Positions 8,233 through 17,355 of a stretch of 64,000 bases of DNA are shown piece by piece. Position numbers and translations under genes: made by a program. Every line of letters begins with the position of its first letter. Position 1 is the first letter of the stretch. Where the stretch lies: assembly GCF_038594605.1 (NCBI RefSeq), contig NZ_JBCFZM010000002.1:496001-560000 (forward strand), read 5' to 3'. The DNA is from Alteriqipengyuania bathyomarina_B. Its GTDB lineage: Bacteria > Pseudomonadota > Alphaproteobacteria > Sphingomonadales > Sphingomonadaceae. The notes under the pieces are model-generated. The model ran no database searches, was not told the DNA's origin, and saw nothing but the letters and a program-made list of their open reading frames with translations.

Positions 8233-10407
8233 TTACCAGATGCGGACGCGCTCTTCCGGCGGCAGATAGAGATCGTCTTCCGGCGTCACGTTGAAGGCTT
8301 CGTACCATTCATCCATGTTGCGCACGACGCCGTTGACGCGATACTCTTCCGGGCTGTGCGGATCGGTCAGAAGACGGCTGCGGGCCGCCTCTTCGCGCTG
8401 CTGGCTGCGCCAGACCTGCGCCCAGGCGAGGAAGAAGCGCTGGTCGCCGGTCAGCCCGTCGATCACCTTGTCTTCCTTGCCGTTGAGGCTGAGCTTGTAG
8501 GCGCGGTAGGCGAGGCTGAGCCCGCCAAGGTCACCGATATTCTCGCCCAGCGTCAGCCGCCCGTTGACGCAGGTTTCGCCGTTATCGAGCGGGCAGAAGC
8601 TGTTGTACTGCTCGACCAGCGCGTCGCCGCGCTCGTCGAAGGCCGCGCGATCTGCGTCGGTCCACCAGTTCCGCAACATGCCGGTGCCGTCCGACTTGGA
8701 GCCCTGATCGTCGAAGCCGTGGCCCATTTCGTGGCCGATGACCCCGCCGATCGCACCATAGTTGACCGCCGGATCGTTGGTCAGCGCGAAGAACGGCTGC
8801 TGCAGGATCGCCGCGGGGAACACGATCTCGTTCTTGGTCGAGTTGTAGTAGGCATTCACGGTCTGCGGCAGCATTCCCCATTCGGTCCGGTCGATCGGTC
8901 CGCCCAGCTTGGCAAGATTGTCTGCCCGGCCCCAGCGCGCCGCTTCCATCCGGTTGGCGAGAGGATCGCCGGCGGTGATCGTCAGCCCTTCATAGGTTTC
9001 CGGGTTGTCGCGGTAACCGATCTTGGGATCGAAGCTGTCGAGCTTGGCGCGCGCTTCTTCCTTGGTTTCCTCGCCCATCCATTCGATCTCGCCGATCGAC
9101 TCGGCCATCGCGACGCGCAGGTTGGCGACAAGCTCTTCCATCGCCGCCTTGTTCTCGGACGGGAAATATTCGGCCGCATAGGATTTGCCGAGCAGTTCGC
9201 CGAGCAGGCCTTCGGTCTCGCCGATGGCGCGCTTCCAGCGTGCGCGCTGTTCGGGCGTGCCCTGCAGCGTCTGGCCGTAGAAAGCGAAGTCCGCCTCGTC
9301 GAAACGGCTCGGCAGGACCGAGGCATTGCCTTCGAGGAATTCCTTGATCGTCCACGCCTGGAGAACCTCCATCGGCGTATCGACGATCAGCGCCATCATG
9401 GCAGGCGTGCCGCCCCCGATCTTCTCGAGCGTTTCGGGCGTGAGGCCCAGCTCTTCCGCCTCTTCGGCCGAGGGAGGAAGATCGCCGACGATGTAGCGGT
9501 CGGTATCCGCGATGCCCGAAGCTTCGAGGAAGGCGGTCAGCGGGAACGCGTTTGACAGCGCGCCGAGTTCGGTCGGGGTCAGCGCATTGTAGGTCAGGTC
9601 GCGGTTGCGCCGCGTGGCGCGATCCCACGAAACCTTGCGCGCGATCGAATCTTCGAAATCATAGACCGACTGCGCCATCCCGGCGGCATCCTCGTACCCG
9701 GCTTCTCCGAGCAGGAAGGTCAGGTATTCGCGATACTTCGTCTGGATGTCGCGGCCCTTTTCGGACTCGTCGAGGTAATAGTCGCGGTCGGGCAGGCCGA
9801 GACCGCCCGATCCGACATAGACCGAGTAGCGCGTCGGCTCTTTCGCATCGACGCTCACTCCGCCGCCCAGCGGCGCGGAATAGCCCGGCTGGCCCCACAG
9901 GATCGCCAGTTCGGACAGCGTATCGGCATCGCGGATCTTGTCGAGAAAAGGCTGCGCGGGGGCGAGGCCCGCCGCGTCGATCGCGGCCGTATCGTAGTAG
10001 GAATTATAGGCATCGACGATGCGCTTCTCGTCGGAACTGAGCTGTGCAGCGGGCTTCGCGAGCAGGCCGTCGACGAGTGCCTTCACGTCGCTGGTCGACT
10101 TCTCGCGCAGCAGGTTGAACGCGCCGAAACGGCTGAATTCGGGCGGCAAGGGGTTGGCATCGAGCCATTCCTGGTTGACATAGCCGAAGAAGTTGTCGCC
10201 CGGATCGATGGTGTCCGAAAGCGCGCTCGGGTCGACGCCCCATTCGCCAAAGTCCATCGTCGGGGTCGGGGCGGCCGCCTGCGCGTCGTCGCCGTCCTGC
10301 AGCAGCATTTCCATGTCGCCCTCGGCATGGTCGTCATGCGCCGCGGCGGGCGTGACGAGCGCCAGCGCAAGAACGCTCGCGGTGGTGGTAAATACGGTGC
10401 GGATCAT
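8233..10407 (-). CDS. M13 family zinc metallopeptidase (PepO/neprilysin-like)
   Basis: A 724-residue secreted oligopeptidase. A Sec signal peptide (MIRTVFTTTASVLALALVTPAAA) precedes a His/Asp-rich linker. The zinc site HEMGH is at about residue 565 and the third ligand region ENIGDLGGLS at about 620; the NAYY and CxxW-like substrate strand elements of the family are also present. The protein is expected in the periplasm, possibly outside the cell, degrading short peptides. It ends in RVRIW; the terminal Trp is common in the family. It has its own upstream region of about 145 bases and a downstream hairpin, so it is probably monocistronic. Confidence 0.93.
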   Translation of the reverse strand: MIRTVFTTTASVLALALVTPAAAHDDHAEGDMEMLLQDGDDAQAAAPTPTMDFGEWGVDPSALSDTIDPGDNFFGYVNQEWLDANPLPPEFSRFGAFNLLREKSTSDVKALVDGLLAKPAAQLSSDEKRIVDAYNSYYDTAAIDAAGLAPAQPFLDKIRDADTLSELAILWGQPGYSAPLGGGVSVDAKEPTRYSVYVGSGGLGLPDRDYYLDESEKGRDIQTKYREYLTFLLGEAGYEDAAGMAQSVYDFEDSIARKVSWDRATRRNRDLTYNALTPTELGALSNAFPLTAFLEASGIADTDRYIVGDLPPSAEEAEELGLTPETLEKIGGGTPAMMALIVDTPMEVLQAWTIKEFLEGNASVLPSRFDEADFAFYGQTLQGTPEQRARWKRAIGETEGLLGELLGKSYAAEYFPSENKAAMEELVANLRVAMAESIGEIEWMGEETKEEARAKLDSFDPKIGYRDNPETYEGLTITAGDPLANRMEAARWGRADNLAKLGGPIDRTEWGMLPQTVNAYYNSTKNEIVFPAAILQQPFFALTNDPAVNYGAIGGVIGHEMGHGFDDQGSKSDGTGMLRNWWTDADRAAFDERGDALVEQYNSFCPLDNGETCVNGRLTLGENIGDLGGLSLAYRAYKLSLNGKEDKVIDGLTGDQRFFLAWAQVWRSQQREEAARSRLLTDPHSPEEYRVNGVVRNMDEWYEAFNVTPEDDLYLPPEERVRIW

Positions 10408-10552
10408 GAAAGTCCCCTATGATTACAAAGTGCTGCTCTTCCACCGGTCGCCATGAACGGCGGATTGCGCGTGACGATGCCATAGACCTGTGCGCACGAC
10501 CACGCGCGTCGCTCGTCGGACGGGCTATGTCGCTGGTCGATTGCCCGCGCGA

Positions 10553-12388
10553 TCAAGCCGCGCCGATCTGCGGCGCGTCGAACTGGAGCTTTGCCAGCTG
10601 AGCATACAGGCCGCCGCGGGCAAGCAGCTCGCTATGAGTGCCCTGCTGCACGATCCGGCCCTGGTCGAGCACCACGATCCGGTCGGCCTCGCGCACGGTG
10701 GCAAGGCGGTGCGCGATCACCAGCGTCGTGCGCCCCTGCATGACGCGGGCGAGCGCGTCCTGCACCAGCCGCTCGCTCTGCGCGTCGAGCGCGCTGGTCG
10801 CCTCGTCCAGCAGCAGGATCGGCGAATCGCGCAGGATTGCGCGGGCGATGGCGATGCGCTGTTGCTGCCCACCCGACAGGCGGGTGCCGTCTTCGCCCAG
10901 ATTGGTGTCGAGCCCCTGCGGCAGCGCCTCGATGAAATCGGCGGCATTGGCGAGCCGCGCAGCCTCCCAGATTTCTTCGTCGGTCGCGTCCCAGCGGCCA
11001 TAGCGCAGGTTGTCGCGCGCATCGCCCGAGAACAGCGTGCCAACCTGCGGGACGAACGCCATTCGCGCCCGGATATCCGCCGGGTCGGCGCTGGGCAGCG
11101 CAATCCCGTCGAGCCGGATGGTGCCCTCGTCGGGGTCGTAGAAGCGCTGGGCGAGCATGAAGAGCGTCGACTTGCCCGCGCCCGACGGCCCGACCAATGC
11201 AACTGTCTCGCCCGGTTCGATCTCCAGCGTCAGGTCCTCGATCACCGGTTCGCCGGGGCGCGAGGGATAAGTGAAGCCGACATTGCGGAACGACAGACTG
11301 CCGCGTGCCGGGATCGGCAGCGGCTGGGGGTTGGCAGGCGGCGCGATGGCCGGTTCGGCGCGCGCCAGCTCGGCCAGTCGGTCCGCCGCGCCCGCCCCGC
11401 GCAACAGGTCGCCATAGACCTCGGTCAGCGACCCGAATGAGCCAGCGACCAACCCGCCGATCAGGACCACGGCGGTGATCGTGCCGCCGGTGATGGCACC
11501 TTCCGACACTGCAAGCGCACCGCGCCACATGACCAGCGTGATCCCGCCGAAGACCATCACGATCACGATCGATGTCATCGCCGCGCGCAGCAGGATGCGC
11601 CGTTTCGCGCTATCGAAAGTCCGCTCCACCACCCCGGCGAAGCGGGTGCTCTCGCGCTGTTCCTGGCCGAAGCTCTGGACGATCGGCATCGCGCTCAGCA
11701 CTTCGGTGACGTAGGCACCCACATCCGCCACCCGATCCTGGTTGGAGCGCGAGACCGTGCGGATCTTGCGCCCGAAGAACACGATCGGCGCGAGCACCAG
11801 CGGGATCCCGATCAGCAGCCCAAGCGTGAGCGACGGCGCGAGATAGAACAGCAGCAGAATTCCGCCGACCGCGGTCAGCGTATTGCGCAAGGCGACCGAA
11901 ATCGTCGTGCCGACGACCTGTTCGATGATCGCGGTGTCCGAAGTCATCCGGCTGGAGATTTCTTTCGGACTGTTCTCTTCGTAGAAGCTCGGCGGCTGGC
12001 GCATAAGGTTGCGCTGCACTTTCAGACGCAGATTGGCGATCACCCGCTCTCCGATCCAGCTCACGTAGTAGAACCGCAGCGCGGTGGCGATGCCCAGCAC
12101 CACCACGATCATCAGCAGATACTCGAAGGCATGCGCGATATCGTCGGCACCGGCAGAGCCGCCGAACGCTTCGTCGACGATGACCTTGAAGCGCCACGGA
12201 ATCGCCAGTGTGGCCGCCGATGTCGTGACGAGGGCCGCAAGCGCCAGTGCGGCCTGGCGCCGGTAGCGCGATGCCTCTCGATAGACCATCCGCAGCGGTG
12301 CAAGCGATCGAGCCTTTGGCGCATCCGCCCCGGCTTTTGCGCCGCCTCTACGCATGCGCCGTCCTGATCCGTTTGTATCGCGTGCCAT
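10553..12388 (-). CDS. ABC exporter, fused membrane and ATPase domains (MsbA-like)
   Basis: A 611-residue half-transporter that should act as a homodimer. The N-terminal part has six membrane segments with the coupling region (residues about 45-335). The ATPase domain follows, with Walker A GPSGAGKST near residue 400, signature LSGGQQQR, Walker B ILLLDEATSALD and the H-loop IAHRLATV. The architecture matches MsbA-type lipid or drug exporters; in this order such proteins are often annotated as lipid A or multidrug exporters, and substrate cannot be decided here. It is divergent from the PHA depolymerase gene. Confidence 0.9.
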   Translation of the reverse strand: MARDTNGSGRRMRRGGAKAGADAPKARSLAPLRMVYREASRYRRQAALALAALVTTSAATLAIPWRFKVIVDEAFGGSAGADDIAHAFEYLLMIVVVLGIATALRFYYVSWIGERVIANLRLKVQRNLMRQPPSFYEENSPKEISSRMTSDTAIIEQVVGTTISVALRNTLTAVGGILLLFYLAPSLTLGLLIGIPLVLAPIVFFGRKIRTVSRSNQDRVADVGAYVTEVLSAMPIVQSFGQEQRESTRFAGVVERTFDSAKRRILLRAAMTSIVIVMVFGGITLVMWRGALAVSEGAITGGTITAVVLIGGLVAGSFGSLTEVYGDLLRGAGAADRLAELARAEPAIAPPANPQPLPIPARGSLSFRNVGFTYPSRPGEPVIEDLTLEIEPGETVALVGPSGAGKSTLFMLAQRFYDPDEGTIRLDGIALPSADPADIRARMAFVPQVGTLFSGDARDNLRYGRWDATDEEIWEAARLANAADFIEALPQGLDTNLGEDGTRLSGGQQQRIAIARAILRDSPILLLDEATSALDAQSERLVQDALARVMQGRTTLVIAHRLATVREADRIVVLDQGRIVQQGTHSELLARGGLYAQLAKLQFDAPQIGAA

Positions 12389-12450
12389 GTTCGAATGCGC
12401 CTAGCGGGGGAGTGCGCGGAAATCCACGGGGCATGCACCCGCAATCCACC

Positions 12451-12465
12451 TTGTGCATTGCACAA
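12451..12465. promoter_or_regulatory. 15-bp perfect palindrome, candidate operator
   Basis: ttgtgca-t-tgcacaa is a perfect 7-bp inverted repeat around one base, in the gap between the divergent ABC exporter and PHA depolymerase genes, 77 bases before the depolymerase start. The TGC/GCA half-sites recall the sites of PhaR-type regulators of PHA genes, but that link is inference. Confidence 0.4.
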
Positions 12466-12542
12466 TGATGGCAAGAGGCGCAGGTAATGCCCACATATGC
12501 CTGTGCCGCCTTGTCGGCGACGTTACGTCAAGAGGTCCTTTT

Positions 12543-13778
12543 TTGCTTTACCACGCCTACGAAATCCAGGCCGCCTGGCTCAACAGCGCCAGCTCGATGG
12601 CCTCGATCGGCTCCGAATGGCTGACCAACCCGCGCAATCCGCTGGCCTATAGCGGCTTCGGCCCGGTCGCAGGCTCCGCGCTGGAAGTGTTCGCACATGC
12701 AACCATCCGCCGCGGCAAGCCCGAATTCGATATCGAAACCGTGATGATCGACGGCAAGCCGGATCCGGTGGTCGAAACGCTGGTGCTGCACCGCCCCTTC
12801 GGCGACCTCAAGCGCTTCCGCCGCAACGGCCTGCCCGATGACGCGCCCTCGGTGCTGATCGTCGCCCCGATGAGCGGCCATTTCGCCACGCTGCTGCGCG
12901 GCACGGTGGAGCGGATGGTCGAGAATAGCGAAGTCTACATCACCGACTGGCACGATGCGCGCGACATTCCGCTTAGCGAAGGGCGCTTCGATCTCGACGA
13001 CTATATCGATTACGTCATCGAGTTCCTGCAGGAGATAGCCAAGCGCAACGACGGCAAGGCCGCGCATGTGGTCGCGGTATGCCAGCCGTCGGTCCCCGCG
13101 CTTGCCGCGACCGCGCTGATGAACGGCGCGAAGGACAAGGCCGCCCCGAAGACGCTGACCATGATGGGCGGGCCGATCGACACGCGCGAGAGCCCGACCA
13201 CGGTCAACGACATGGCAATGAAGCGTCCGCTCAGCTGGTTCGAGCAGAACGTGATCGCCACCGTGCCCGCGCAATATTCAGGGAGCGGGAGGCGCGTCTA
13301 TCCCGGCTTCATGCAGCTGGCGAGCTTCATGAGCATGAACCTGGGCGGCCACATCCTCTCGCATTACGAGATGTACAAGCATCTCGTTTCCGGCGACGAC
13401 GACAGTGCCCAGCTGACCAAGGATTTCTACGACGAATACCGCTCCGTCTGCGACATGACCGCAGAGTTCTATCTCCAGACGGTGGAGGAGGTGTTCCAGA
13501 CGCACTCGCTGCCCAACAACACCTTCGAACATCGCGGCACCGTGATCGATCTGGGCGACATTACGCAGACCGCGCTGCTGGCGGTCGAGGGTGAGCGCGA
13601 CGATATCTCGGGCATCGGCCAGACCAAGGCTGCGCTACCGCTGGCGCGCAATCTCTCGGACAAGAAGAAGCAGTATTATCTCGCCGAAGGCGCGGGCCAC
13701 TACGGCATCTTCAACGGCAGCAAGTGGCGCACCAAGATCGCCCCGGTGGTCGAAGAATTTATGAAAACGAACGGATAA
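12543..13778 (+). CDS. phaZ: Intracellular polyhydroxyalkanoate depolymerase
   Basis: A 411-residue enzyme of the intracellular native-granule PHA depolymerase family, which hydrolyses stored polyester to hydroxyacids. The nucleophile region is AVCQPSVPALA with Cys180 where lipases carry Ser, a hallmark of this family, and the C-terminal GAGHYGIFNG carries the expected His. I chose a TTG start at 12543 (first residues MLYHAYEIQ) because family members begin this way and AGAGG lies 7 bases upstream; an in-frame ATG at 12453 would add 30 residues with no family character. No PHA synthase or phasin gene is adjacent, but a PhaB-like reductase lies at 30671. Confidence 0.9.
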   Translation: MLYHAYEIQAAWLNSASSMASIGSEWLTNPRNPLAYSGFGPVAGSALEVFAHATIRRGKPEFDIETVMIDGKPDPVVETLVLHRPFGDLKRFRRNGLPDDAPSVLIVAPMSGHFATLLRGTVERMVENSEVYITDWHDARDIPLSEGRFDLDDYIDYVIEFLQEIAKRNDGKAAHVVAVCQPSVPALAATALMNGAKDKAAPKTLTMMGGPIDTRESPTTVNDMAMKRPLSWFEQNVIATVPAQYSGSGRRVYPGFMQLASFMSMNLGGHILSHYEMYKHLVSGDDDSAQLTKDFYDEYRSVCDMTAEFYLQTVEEVFQTHSLPNNTFEHRGTVIDLGDITQTALLAVEGERDDISGIGQTKAALPLARNLSDKKKQYYLAEGAGHYGIFNGSKWRTKIAPVVEEFMKTNG

Positions 13779-13812
13779 TTCGCGAAGGCTCGGCTGGGTA
13801 CCCGACAGCGCC

Positions 13813-14418
13813 CTAAGCCGGGTCGGGCGGGCCGCGCTTGCCGTGGAGCAAGCGCTTCACCGTGCGCCCGACCACCACGATCAGCGCGATACTCAGCACC
13901 AGCAGAACGGTTGCGATGATCGCAGCGGCGATCGGGTTGGCAATGGCCAGCGCCAGCAACCCCACGGTCGCGACATCCTCTGCGGTCGAAACCAGTACAT
14001 TGCTGACCGGTTCGGGGCTCGTGTTGACCGCCGCGCGCGCGCTCGCCTTGCCCGCATGTGCGGCGAAGGCCGCCCCGCCGCCGAGCAGGAAGGCGACGAC
14101 CTGCCAGGTCGGATCGGACGGATCGACGATCGCGAGCGCCAGCAGCGCACCGCCGACCGGGCGGGCGAGCGAATTGACCGCATCCCACGCCGAATCGAGC
14201 CACATAACCTTGTCGGCGAGAAACTCGATCACCGCGCCCACGCCTGCGATGCCGATCACCCACGGATTGGCGAGCACGGTCAGCATCTCGAGATGATCGG
14301 GTAGCGGCACCCAGCCGGTTCGCATGGCGAGCCCGGTGACCAGCACCGTGGCATAGAGCCGCCAGCCGGACAGCAGGCTGATGCTGCCTGCAAGGCCGAG
14401 GAGTTCGATCAGTCCCAT
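13813..14418 (-). CDS. DUF4126 membrane protein
   Basis: A 201-residue integral membrane protein with about five hydrophobic segments, beginning MGLIELLGLAGSISLLSGWR, which is typical of DUF4126. Motifs include LSGWRLYATV, the loop FLADKVMWLDSAWDAV and a terminal basic tail VKRLLHGKR. No enzymatic function is known for the family. It is convergent with the PHA depolymerase (34 bases between stops) and has a lipoprotein gene 26 bases upstream on the same strand, so the two may be co-transcribed. Confidence 0.82.
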   Translation of the reverse strand: MGLIELLGLAGSISLLSGWRLYATVLVTGLAMRTGWVPLPDHLEMLTVLANPWVIGIAGVGAVIEFLADKVMWLDSAWDAVNSLARPVGGALLALAIVDPSDPTWQVVAFLLGGGAAFAAHAGKASARAAVNTSPEPVSNVLVSTAEDVATVGLLALAIANPIAAAIIATVLLVLSIALIVVVGRTVKRLLHGKRGPPDPA

Positions 14419-14444
14419 CGGGTCATCCTAGCACATCCGCGCGG

Positions 14445-15065
14445 CTAGCGCGCATCGCCGATATAGCGCGGTTCTTTCGCACAGTCGAAAGTGGCGGCAT
14501 CTGCATCGGCAACGGCGCGCGCACGCGCGTTGGCGCGGGGGGTATCGCCCGCGATCTGCGCGACACGGCAGCCCGGCGCGCCCGTCGTGCCGATCTTGTC
14601 GACCGCGAGGACGGAGCGCTCCCCGCCCTGCATGCTGACATCGCGATAGCGGATAATGGTCGCGAAGGGTTCTCCCTCGCGCAGCCGCCATTCGACCGTC
14701 TCGCCAAGCTCGTTGAACGCCATGATCGTCTGAAAGGTCTCGTTCGGAACGCCGGCATCGACGTCGAAGCGAAGATCGCCCTCGCTCACGAACAGCTCAA
14801 TGCCCTCGTATCCCGCGCAGCGCAGCTCGACCCAGGTGCCTTCATCCGTGCTCTGGTCGAGCACCCGGCAGCTTTCGAGATCGAGCTTGGTGTAGGCGGA
14901 GGTGTAGCCATCGTCCGACTGCTGCGGCGTATCGGGCTTTTCCACCGTGCCGTCCGATGGTTGCGGAGAAGGCACCGCATCGGTGTCGGCTGCGTTGTCA
15001 CCCTGCGAGCATGCGGCGAGGGCGAGCACCAAGGCCACGGAGGGGATCGCGACACTGGCACGCAT
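14445..15065 (-). CDS. Hypothetical lipoprotein
   Basis: A 206-residue protein with signal peptide and lipobox LALAAC (Cys at about 19), then a Pro/Asp/Ser-rich linker and a globular domain with four further Cys (ESCRVL, LRCAGYEG, APGCRVAQ, TFDCAKE) that could form disulfides in the periplasm. A strong AAGGAG ribosome site lies 9 bases before the ATG. I do not recognise the fold or a known family. It sits between the DUF5996 and DUF4126 genes on one strand with gaps of about 30 bases. Confidence 0.7.
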   Translation of the reverse strand: MRASVAIPSVALVLALAACSQGDNAADTDAVPSPQPSDGTVEKPDTPQQSDDGYTSAYTKLDLESCRVLDQSTDEGTWVELRCAGYEGIELFVSEGDLRFDVDAGVPNETFQTIMAFNELGETVEWRLREGEPFATIIRYRDVSMQGGERSVLAVDKIGTTGAPGCRVAQIAGDTPRANARARAVADADAATFDCAKEPRYIGDAR

Positions 15066-15097
15066 TCGGCATTGCTCCTTCGATCGGATCGGCCGCG

Positions 15098-16051
15098 CTA
15101 GCGGTTGCGGTGCGCAACGACATCATAGGGCGCGCCGAAACTCCCTAGCGGAATCTCGAGCCGCTCCCGGTCCCAATCGGCCCGCGAGGCAACCGCAGCG
15201 TAGCTGGTTTCGAGGAAGGCGAGCAAGGCCGCCTCGGGATCGTCGGCGCAGCGAACCGCTTCGTAGGGCAGCACGAATTCACCCAGGTCACCGTGCCAAG
15301 ACGCCGCCGAGGGCTCTATCGACGCACTGCCGAGCCCCTCGGGGGTCGGATAGCCATAGGCATAGAACGCCGCTTCACTCATCCCGCCGCCGCCCGGCCA
15401 GAACCCGAAGCTCGCGACCTCGTGGCTGTAGGCCTCGCGGGTGACGCGGTCGGGCAGATTGGGGAAACCGCCGGGATGAAGCGGCGCCTCGCGCCCGGAA
15501 AAGCGGGTGACGGCCAGATCGAAGCTTCCCCAGAAGAGGTGTACGGGGCTCGACTTGCCGACGAAACCGGTCCGGAATTGCGTGAGCACCCGCGCCGCAT
15601 CGGCGAAGGCGCGATGCAGGCGGCGCACCACCTCCGCGTCCCATGCGCGTTCGCGATCATCCTCGTGGAAGGGCACCGCATCCTCGACCTCGTTGGGCGC
15701 GCCGCGAATCGCGGTCCGCACGTCCGCCTTTTCGAGAAGCGCCTGAAGCTGCGCGTGAAAGGTGGCGACCGACTGGCCTTCCAGCGCGATCACGCCGGTA
15801 CGGCCGTCACTCGTTGTCAGGACAACGCGCGATTCGAGGCAATCGAACAGGATCTCCGCCTCGCCGGTCTCGGTCACGACCGGGTAGGTCCGGAGGCCCT
15901 GCGGCACCACGAGCAGCGCGAGGTGCCAGCTGTGGTTGCACCACGGCAATGCGCGGGTCGGCACCTTGCCGATCACCTGGAGGTAGGCGTGAACGGTGGC
16001 GTAAACCGATTTCTCGGCCTCGAAATCGAGCGCGGGCCACCGTTCACCCAT
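15098..16051 (-). CDS. DUF5996 family protein
   Basis: A 317-residue soluble protein beginning MGERWPALDFEAEKSVYATVHAYLQVIG and containing HLFWGSFDLAVTRFSGREAP and FWPGGG, which are characteristic of DUF5996. The family has no established activity. The ATG at 16051 is preceded by AGGAG nine bases upstream, so the 28 in-frame codons before it are not used. It follows the thiolase gene with a 19-base gap and probably belongs to its transcript; the biochemical connection is unknown. Confidence 0.82.
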   Translation of the reverse strand: MGERWPALDFEAEKSVYATVHAYLQVIGKVPTRALPWCNHSWHLALLVVPQGLRTYPVVTETGEAEILFDCLESRVVLTTSDGRTGVIALEGQSVATFHAQLQALLEKADVRTAIRGAPNEVEDAVPFHEDDRERAWDAEVVRRLHRAFADAARVLTQFRTGFVGKSSPVHLFWGSFDLAVTRFSGREAPLHPGGFPNLPDRVTREAYSHEVASFGFWPGGGGMSEAAFYAYGYPTPEGLGSASIEPSAASWHGDLGEFVLPYEAVRCADDPEAALLAFLETSYAAVASRADWDRERLEIPLGSFGAPYDVVAHRNR

Positions 16052-16070
16052 AGCAATTACTCCTGTGCGA

Positions 16071-17252
16071 TCAGAGAACCTCGAAGATCCCAGCCGCGCC
16101 CATGCCGCCACCGACGCACATGGTGACGCAGACATACTTCGCGCCGCGACGCTTGCCTTCGATCAGCGCGTGGCCGACGCAGCGGGCGCCCGTCATGCCG
16201 TAGGGGTGGCCGATCGAGATCGAGCCGCCGTTGACGTTGAGGTCTTCGTCGGGGATGCCCAGCTTGTCGCGGCAGTAGAGCACCTGCACCGCAAAGGCTT
16301 CGTTCAGTTCCCACAACCCGATATCGCTCATCTTCAGGCCGGTGCGTTCGAGCACGGCGGGAATCGCGAAGACCGGGCCGATGCCCATTTCGTCAGGCTC
16401 GGTGCCCGCGACCGCCATGCCGACATAACGGCCGAGCGGGGTCAGGCCGCGCTTCTCGGCCAGCTTTTCGTCCATCAGGATGCTGGCCGACGAACCGTCC
16501 GACAGCTGGCTGGCATTGCCGGCGGTGATCGTGGTGTCGGGGCCGAGCACGGGGTTGAGCGAGGCGAGCCCTTCGAGCTTCGTGTCCGGGCGGTTGCCCT
16601 CGTCCTTGGCGACGGTGACTTCCTTTTCGGAAACCTCGCCGGTTTCCTTGTCCTTCACCTTCATGGTGACGGTGACGGGCACGATCTCGTCGTCGAACTT
16701 GCCTTCTTCCTGCGCCTTGGCGGTGCGCTGCTGCGAACGCAGCGCGTATTCGTCCTGCGCCTCGCGGCTGATGCCGTAACGCTGGGCGACCGTCTCGGCG
16801 GTCTGCAGCATCGGCATGTAGACCGCATTGTGCATCGCCATCAGTTCGGGGTCGGGCATCACGCGCATTTCGGGCGTCTGGACGAGACTGATCGATTCCT
16901 GCCCGCCGGCGGCGACGATATCCATGTTGTCGACCATGATCTGCTTGGCGCCGGTGGCGATCGCCATCAGGCCGCTGGAGCACTGGCGGTCGATCGTCAT
17001 GCCCGAAACGCCGATCGGGCAACCGCTGCGCAGCGCGACCTGACGACCGAGGTTGCCGGCCTGCGCGCCCTGCTGGAGCGCCGCGCCCCACACGACGTCG
17101 TTGATTTCGCCGGCCTCGATCTTGGCACGCTCGATCGCGGGGGCGAGCGAGTAGGAGCCGAGCGTTGCGCCCTTGGTGTTGTTGAAGCCGCCCTTGTAGG
17201 CGCGGCCGATGGCGGTGCGGGCGGTGGAAACGATGACTGCACTACGGGTCAT
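16071..17252 (-). CDS. Acetyl-CoA acetyltransferase / 3-ketoacyl-CoA thiolase
   Basis: A 393-residue thiolase with the active-site Cys in DRQCSSGLMA (about residue 90), NEAFAVQ, GHPYGMTGAR and the C-terminal CVGGGMGAAG. Residues around VTVTMKVKDKETGEVSEKEV form the variable loop domain. It belongs to the degradative or biosynthetic thiolase group acting on acetoacetyl-CoA or longer 3-ketoacyl-CoA; which cannot be decided. It is separated from the upstream MaoC hydratase gene by a long palindromic repeat, and together they could act in fatty acid or PHA precursor metabolism. Confidence 0.93.
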   Translation of the reverse strand: MTRSAVIVSTARTAIGRAYKGGFNNTKGATLGSYSLAPAIERAKIEAGEINDVVWGAALQQGAQAGNLGRQVALRSGCPIGVSGMTIDRQCSSGLMAIATGAKQIMVDNMDIVAAGGQESISLVQTPEMRVMPDPELMAMHNAVYMPMLQTAETVAQRYGISREAQDEYALRSQQRTAKAQEEGKFDDEIVPVTVTMKVKDKETGEVSEKEVTVAKDEGNRPDTKLEGLASLNPVLGPDTTITAGNASQLSDGSSASILMDEKLAEKRGLTPLGRYVGMAVAGTEPDEMGIGPVFAIPAVLERTGLKMSDIGLWELNEAFAVQVLYCRDKLGIPDEDLNVNGGSISIGHPYGMTGARCVGHALIEGKRRGAKYVCVTMCVGGGMGAAGIFEVL

Positions 17253-17269
17253 GGAAAGGGTCCTCTTGC

Positions 17270-17345
17270 TGAGTCCCAGCGAAAGCCGGGACCTCCTTAA
17301 TCTTGTTGCCTAATTGCATGAGGTCCCAGCTTTCGCTGGGACTCA
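17270..17345. repeat. Paired palindromic intergenic repeat (type 1)
   Basis: Two 26-base arms (17270-17295 and 17320-17345) are inverted copies with one mismatch around a 24-base AT-rich loop. Each arm also contains its own small palindrome around cccagcgaaagc. The element lies between the MaoC and thiolase genes and resembles the REP-like elements common in Sphingomonadales intergenic regions. It could act as a transcript stabiliser or attenuator between the two genes. Confidence 0.85.
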
Positions 17346-17355
17346 CACCAAGGAT

